Positions 29,516 through 31,396 of a DNA stretch of 31,396 nucleotides are shown piece by piece (the stretch's first letter is position 1; every line of letters begins with the position of its first letter). The notes under the pieces were generated by a model. That model had not been told where the DNA came from, made no database searches, and was given only the letters and a program-made list of their open reading frames with translations. The position numbers were made by a program, and so were the translations under genes. The DNA is taken from positions 1 to 31,396 of the forward strand of contig JANBPT010000546.1 of assembly GCA_027575765.1 (NCBI GenBank). The letters run 5' to 3'. The DNA comes from Tieghemiomyces parasiticus. Taxonomy: Eukaryota; Kickxellomycota; Dimargaritomycetes; Dimargaritales; Dimargaritaceae.

Positions 29516-31009
29516 AATTAAGCCGGGAATTGATAAGCGAAGTTTGAGACCTCAGACATTGGTCCGTCAGTCAGTATCGAGTAGTGGCCGACATGAGATC
29601 AACTAGTTAACCTTATTCTCCAATTGCACTATTCTTTGCAGTGCCACTTGCGATGTCTACCCTTTATGCCTCAGCTCGGACCTGGCTTAAACCTCCAAGT
29701 GGCTCCATGCCGGTCTTCCTTTTATATAAATGCATCCCCTTCCAGTACCGTGATACCCACGACGTTTTAACCTATCTCCTTTTAAATCTGGTCTCGTAAA
29801 ACTTGTCCCACCTGTATTGTCCAGCGGCGTATCTCCTTTTTAATTTACTGCGTCCCCTCCCCGATGGCAATACCCGATTAAGCTGCTAGTTGAGCACTAT
29901 TCGTAGACCTTGCCAGATATACCTACACTGGATCGTACTAGAGGAGGGGATCTGACTGATCAGTAACCAGCATAACGGTGCCTCTCATATCGCCCCGTAT
30001 CGGAGCCTCGTTACGAAATCACATCAGGTGCTGGATCCCCCCAAATAATAATAGTAAGAATAATCACTAGTAACTTGCACCGCTGTTGACTATTTTCCAC
30101 GGATGATTGCATGAAAGAGTCAGCTGGCGCTGGTGACAATCTGCTTGGTTCCATTCTTAACAGCGGTGTGGTACGGTTCTCAATTGAAGAGGCAAATGTT
30201 GAGTTTAACGACTAGATATGGCTCCGCATCGATAACCCTATAAAATGTCAGGCCCAGTGGGACAACCTGACAGATTCACCCAATCTCCGACCCTAAAAAA
30301 CTGCCGGGCCAAATCGACAATAATGACTGGAGGGAGGTCGCCTAACAGTTCTCGAAGCGACCTACTACTTACCATGTATGGCTACTAGAACCGGGTCACT
30401 TGCGACGTTATGATCTATTTTGCGTTGACTGTCGACTTGAGATTGATCGAATGAAGTTGGTAGTCATGAAGAATTTAGACTCAATCGCTTCTTGGCCACC
30501 TCCTTGTCTGTACGACTCGATTCCGGCACTTTTGTCGCCTGGGTGGAAAATCAATTAATAATCGAGGGTCTGGTGCGTTGCCCCATTCCGCGGTGCAGGG
30601 TGCCACGGGTGTAACTAAAACTATCTGAGGATTAAGTGTGCTTCGTATTCTTAGGGTGCACCATTTAGGAACCTCTCTACGGTCCATCCAGCACGCTCTC
30701 CACCCGTACGTGCCTAGTACAGCCTTCCTGCTTTGACCGATTTGTTTAAAAGACGTTCAGGATTTGGTTGATACACCTACAAATTTGTTTTTGTTTGAAA
30801 AAATACTAAAAGGTATGCGCAGACGAAGTACGAGATATAATGTGTATACTAAGGGACGATGAAGGTCAGGAGGGTAGGGGTCCACAAAGAAGCTGGTTCC
30901 AACAAGAAACACAAGGAATGCGGAGGTGTTCGACCTTGCTATGGAAGGAAAGGCCATTAGAAACGGATGTCGCCAAACGTCCGTCTGACTGAAAGGAGGG
31001 GAGGAGGAA
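29516..31009. other. Convergent intergenic region between SHQ1 and PRMT1, no gene seen
   Basis: This tail-to-tail spacer has no coding-like ORF. A TATATAAA at 29723-29730 is followed by CT-rich sequence but only by very short frames. On the minus strand, about 30770-31052 is C/T-rich and probably the PRMT1 3' UTR. Confidence 0.55.
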
Positions 31010-31017
31010 GGGGGGGG
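31010..31017 (-). repeat. Poly-G tract, G8 (poly-C on the PRMT1 sense strand)
   Basis: Eight G on the plus strand, read as C8 in the PRMT1 transcript, starting 36 nt after its stop codon. Confidence 0.95.
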
Positions 31018-31052
31018 AGAGATTGCAGATCGGGCTGTGCACCTCGGCCTTT

Positions 31053-31396
31053 TTAGCACATCTTGTAGTCGGTTGTGGCCTGGACTTCACCGTTCTCACC
31101 CTTGTGCTGGTACGCTAGCGTAATGTCAATGTCGCGCGGGTTACCCTGGTTGGGCCGGCTGGTGATGTTACCCGTGATGAGCTCGTCGTTGTCGGTGGCC
31201 AAGGGTTCGGGGAGGTAAAAGACGGTCTGCTTCCAATGGGTGTACTTGCCGCGGGGCCCGGTGGTGAAACGCACGGGCTTGTGGCAGGCGCCAAACTCGA
31301 TATCGAACCACACTAGCAAGGCGTGGACATAGTCCCGCCGGGTACACCGAATCTCGAACGGTACCGAGAAGCTGAGCTCCTCCTTGGTCACCGTCT
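31053..31396 (-). CDS. HMT1: PRMT1/Hmt1-type protein arginine methyltransferase, C-terminal fragment
   Basis: This is the last ~114 residues of a type I arginine methyltransferase, open through the right edge; the stop TAA is at 31055-31053. The visible part is the C-terminal beta-barrel that binds substrate. Its landmarks are FSVPFEIRCTRRDYVHALL, VWFDIEF, the near-invariant THWKQTVFYL, RPNQGNPRDIDITL and the terminal TDYKMC. Enzymes of this family use S-adenosylmethionine to make asymmetric dimethylarginine on RNA-binding proteins and histone H4. The THWKQTVFYL and DYVHAL matches make the family call firm. PRMT8-like paralogues share this region, but fungi normally carry one PRMT1/Hmt1. The catalytic AdoMet domain lies outside the window. 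The last residue is Cys where the animal enzyme has Arg. The gene converges on SHQ1. Confidence 0.93.
   Translation of the reverse strand, partial: TVTKEELSFSVPFEIRCTRRDYVHALLVWFDIEFGACHKPVRFTTGPRGKYTHWKQTVFYLPEPLATDNDELITGNITSRPNQGNPRDIDITLAYQHKGENGEVQATTDYKMC

Noticed and set aside
29723..29880. TATATAAA followed by CT-rich DNA as a new plus-strand promoter
   Set aside because: Only very short frames follow before stops, and it lies in a convergent spacer. Possibly an antisense start, but nothing supports a gene.
1..31396. tRNA, 5S rRNA, snRNA, CRISPR array, telomeric repeats, transposon proteins
   Set aside because: I looked for A/B-box patterns, repeated spacers, TTAGGG arrays and reverse transcriptase or transposase motifs in the frames, and found nothing convincing. 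A covariance-model search would be needed to exclude small RNAs.

Overview
This looks like nuclear DNA from a fungus. One gene encodes an APSES-domain transcription factor, a class found essentially only in fungi. The others with a recognisable family encode a fungal-type SHQ1, a type I arginine methyltransferase (PRMT1/Hmt1) and a very large Sel1-like protein. Coding regions are long, mostly uninterrupted, rich in C/G at third codon positions, and full of Ser/Thr/Ala/Pro/His low-complexity stretches. An early-diverging, intron-poor lineage is possible, but the phylum is a guess.

Layout: (1) The left edge holds the first ~37 codons of an unrecognised minus-strand gene starting at 113. It has a TATA element near 559-566 and an ATG-free pyrimidine-rich leader. 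(2) A ~3.5 kb spacer shows no gene. (3) 4213-11634 (+) is one 2473-residue ORF for a fungal Sel1-repeat-like protein, followed by a C/T-rich 3' flank. (4) About 7 kb (12.1-18.9 kb) shows no convincing gene. (5) A perfect TATA box (19226-19233) precedes a ~1.1 kb leader that has no ATG for 915 nt, then two small uORFs, then the APSES factor at 20424-22808 (+). A perfect 10-bp hairpin covers its stop codon. (6) 22.8-27.1 kb shows no gene. (7) SHQ1 runs from 27142 (+) and is interrupted by an intron whose GTAAGT donor contains the in-frame TAA. A second, optional intron of the same kind may extend its C-terminus. (8) Convergent to it, the C-terminal end of PRMT1/Hmt1 enters on the minus strand and runs off the right edge.

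These are independent genes, not an operon: development-type transcription control (APSES), H/ACA RNP assembly (SHQ1), protein arginine methylation (PRMT1) and a conserved fungal protein of unknown role. SHQ1 and PRMT1 both touch RNP biology through known family roles, but their adjacency may be chance. No tRNA, rRNA, transposase, reverse transcriptase or CRISPR array was recognised.

The most unusual features are non-coding. These are stop codons embedded in splice donors in SHQ1, long ATG-free pyrimidine leaders, the stop-codon hairpin in the APSES gene, and at least 18 runs of 8-12 C or G that occur only outside exons. All calls come from reading the sequence by eye; no search or folding was run.
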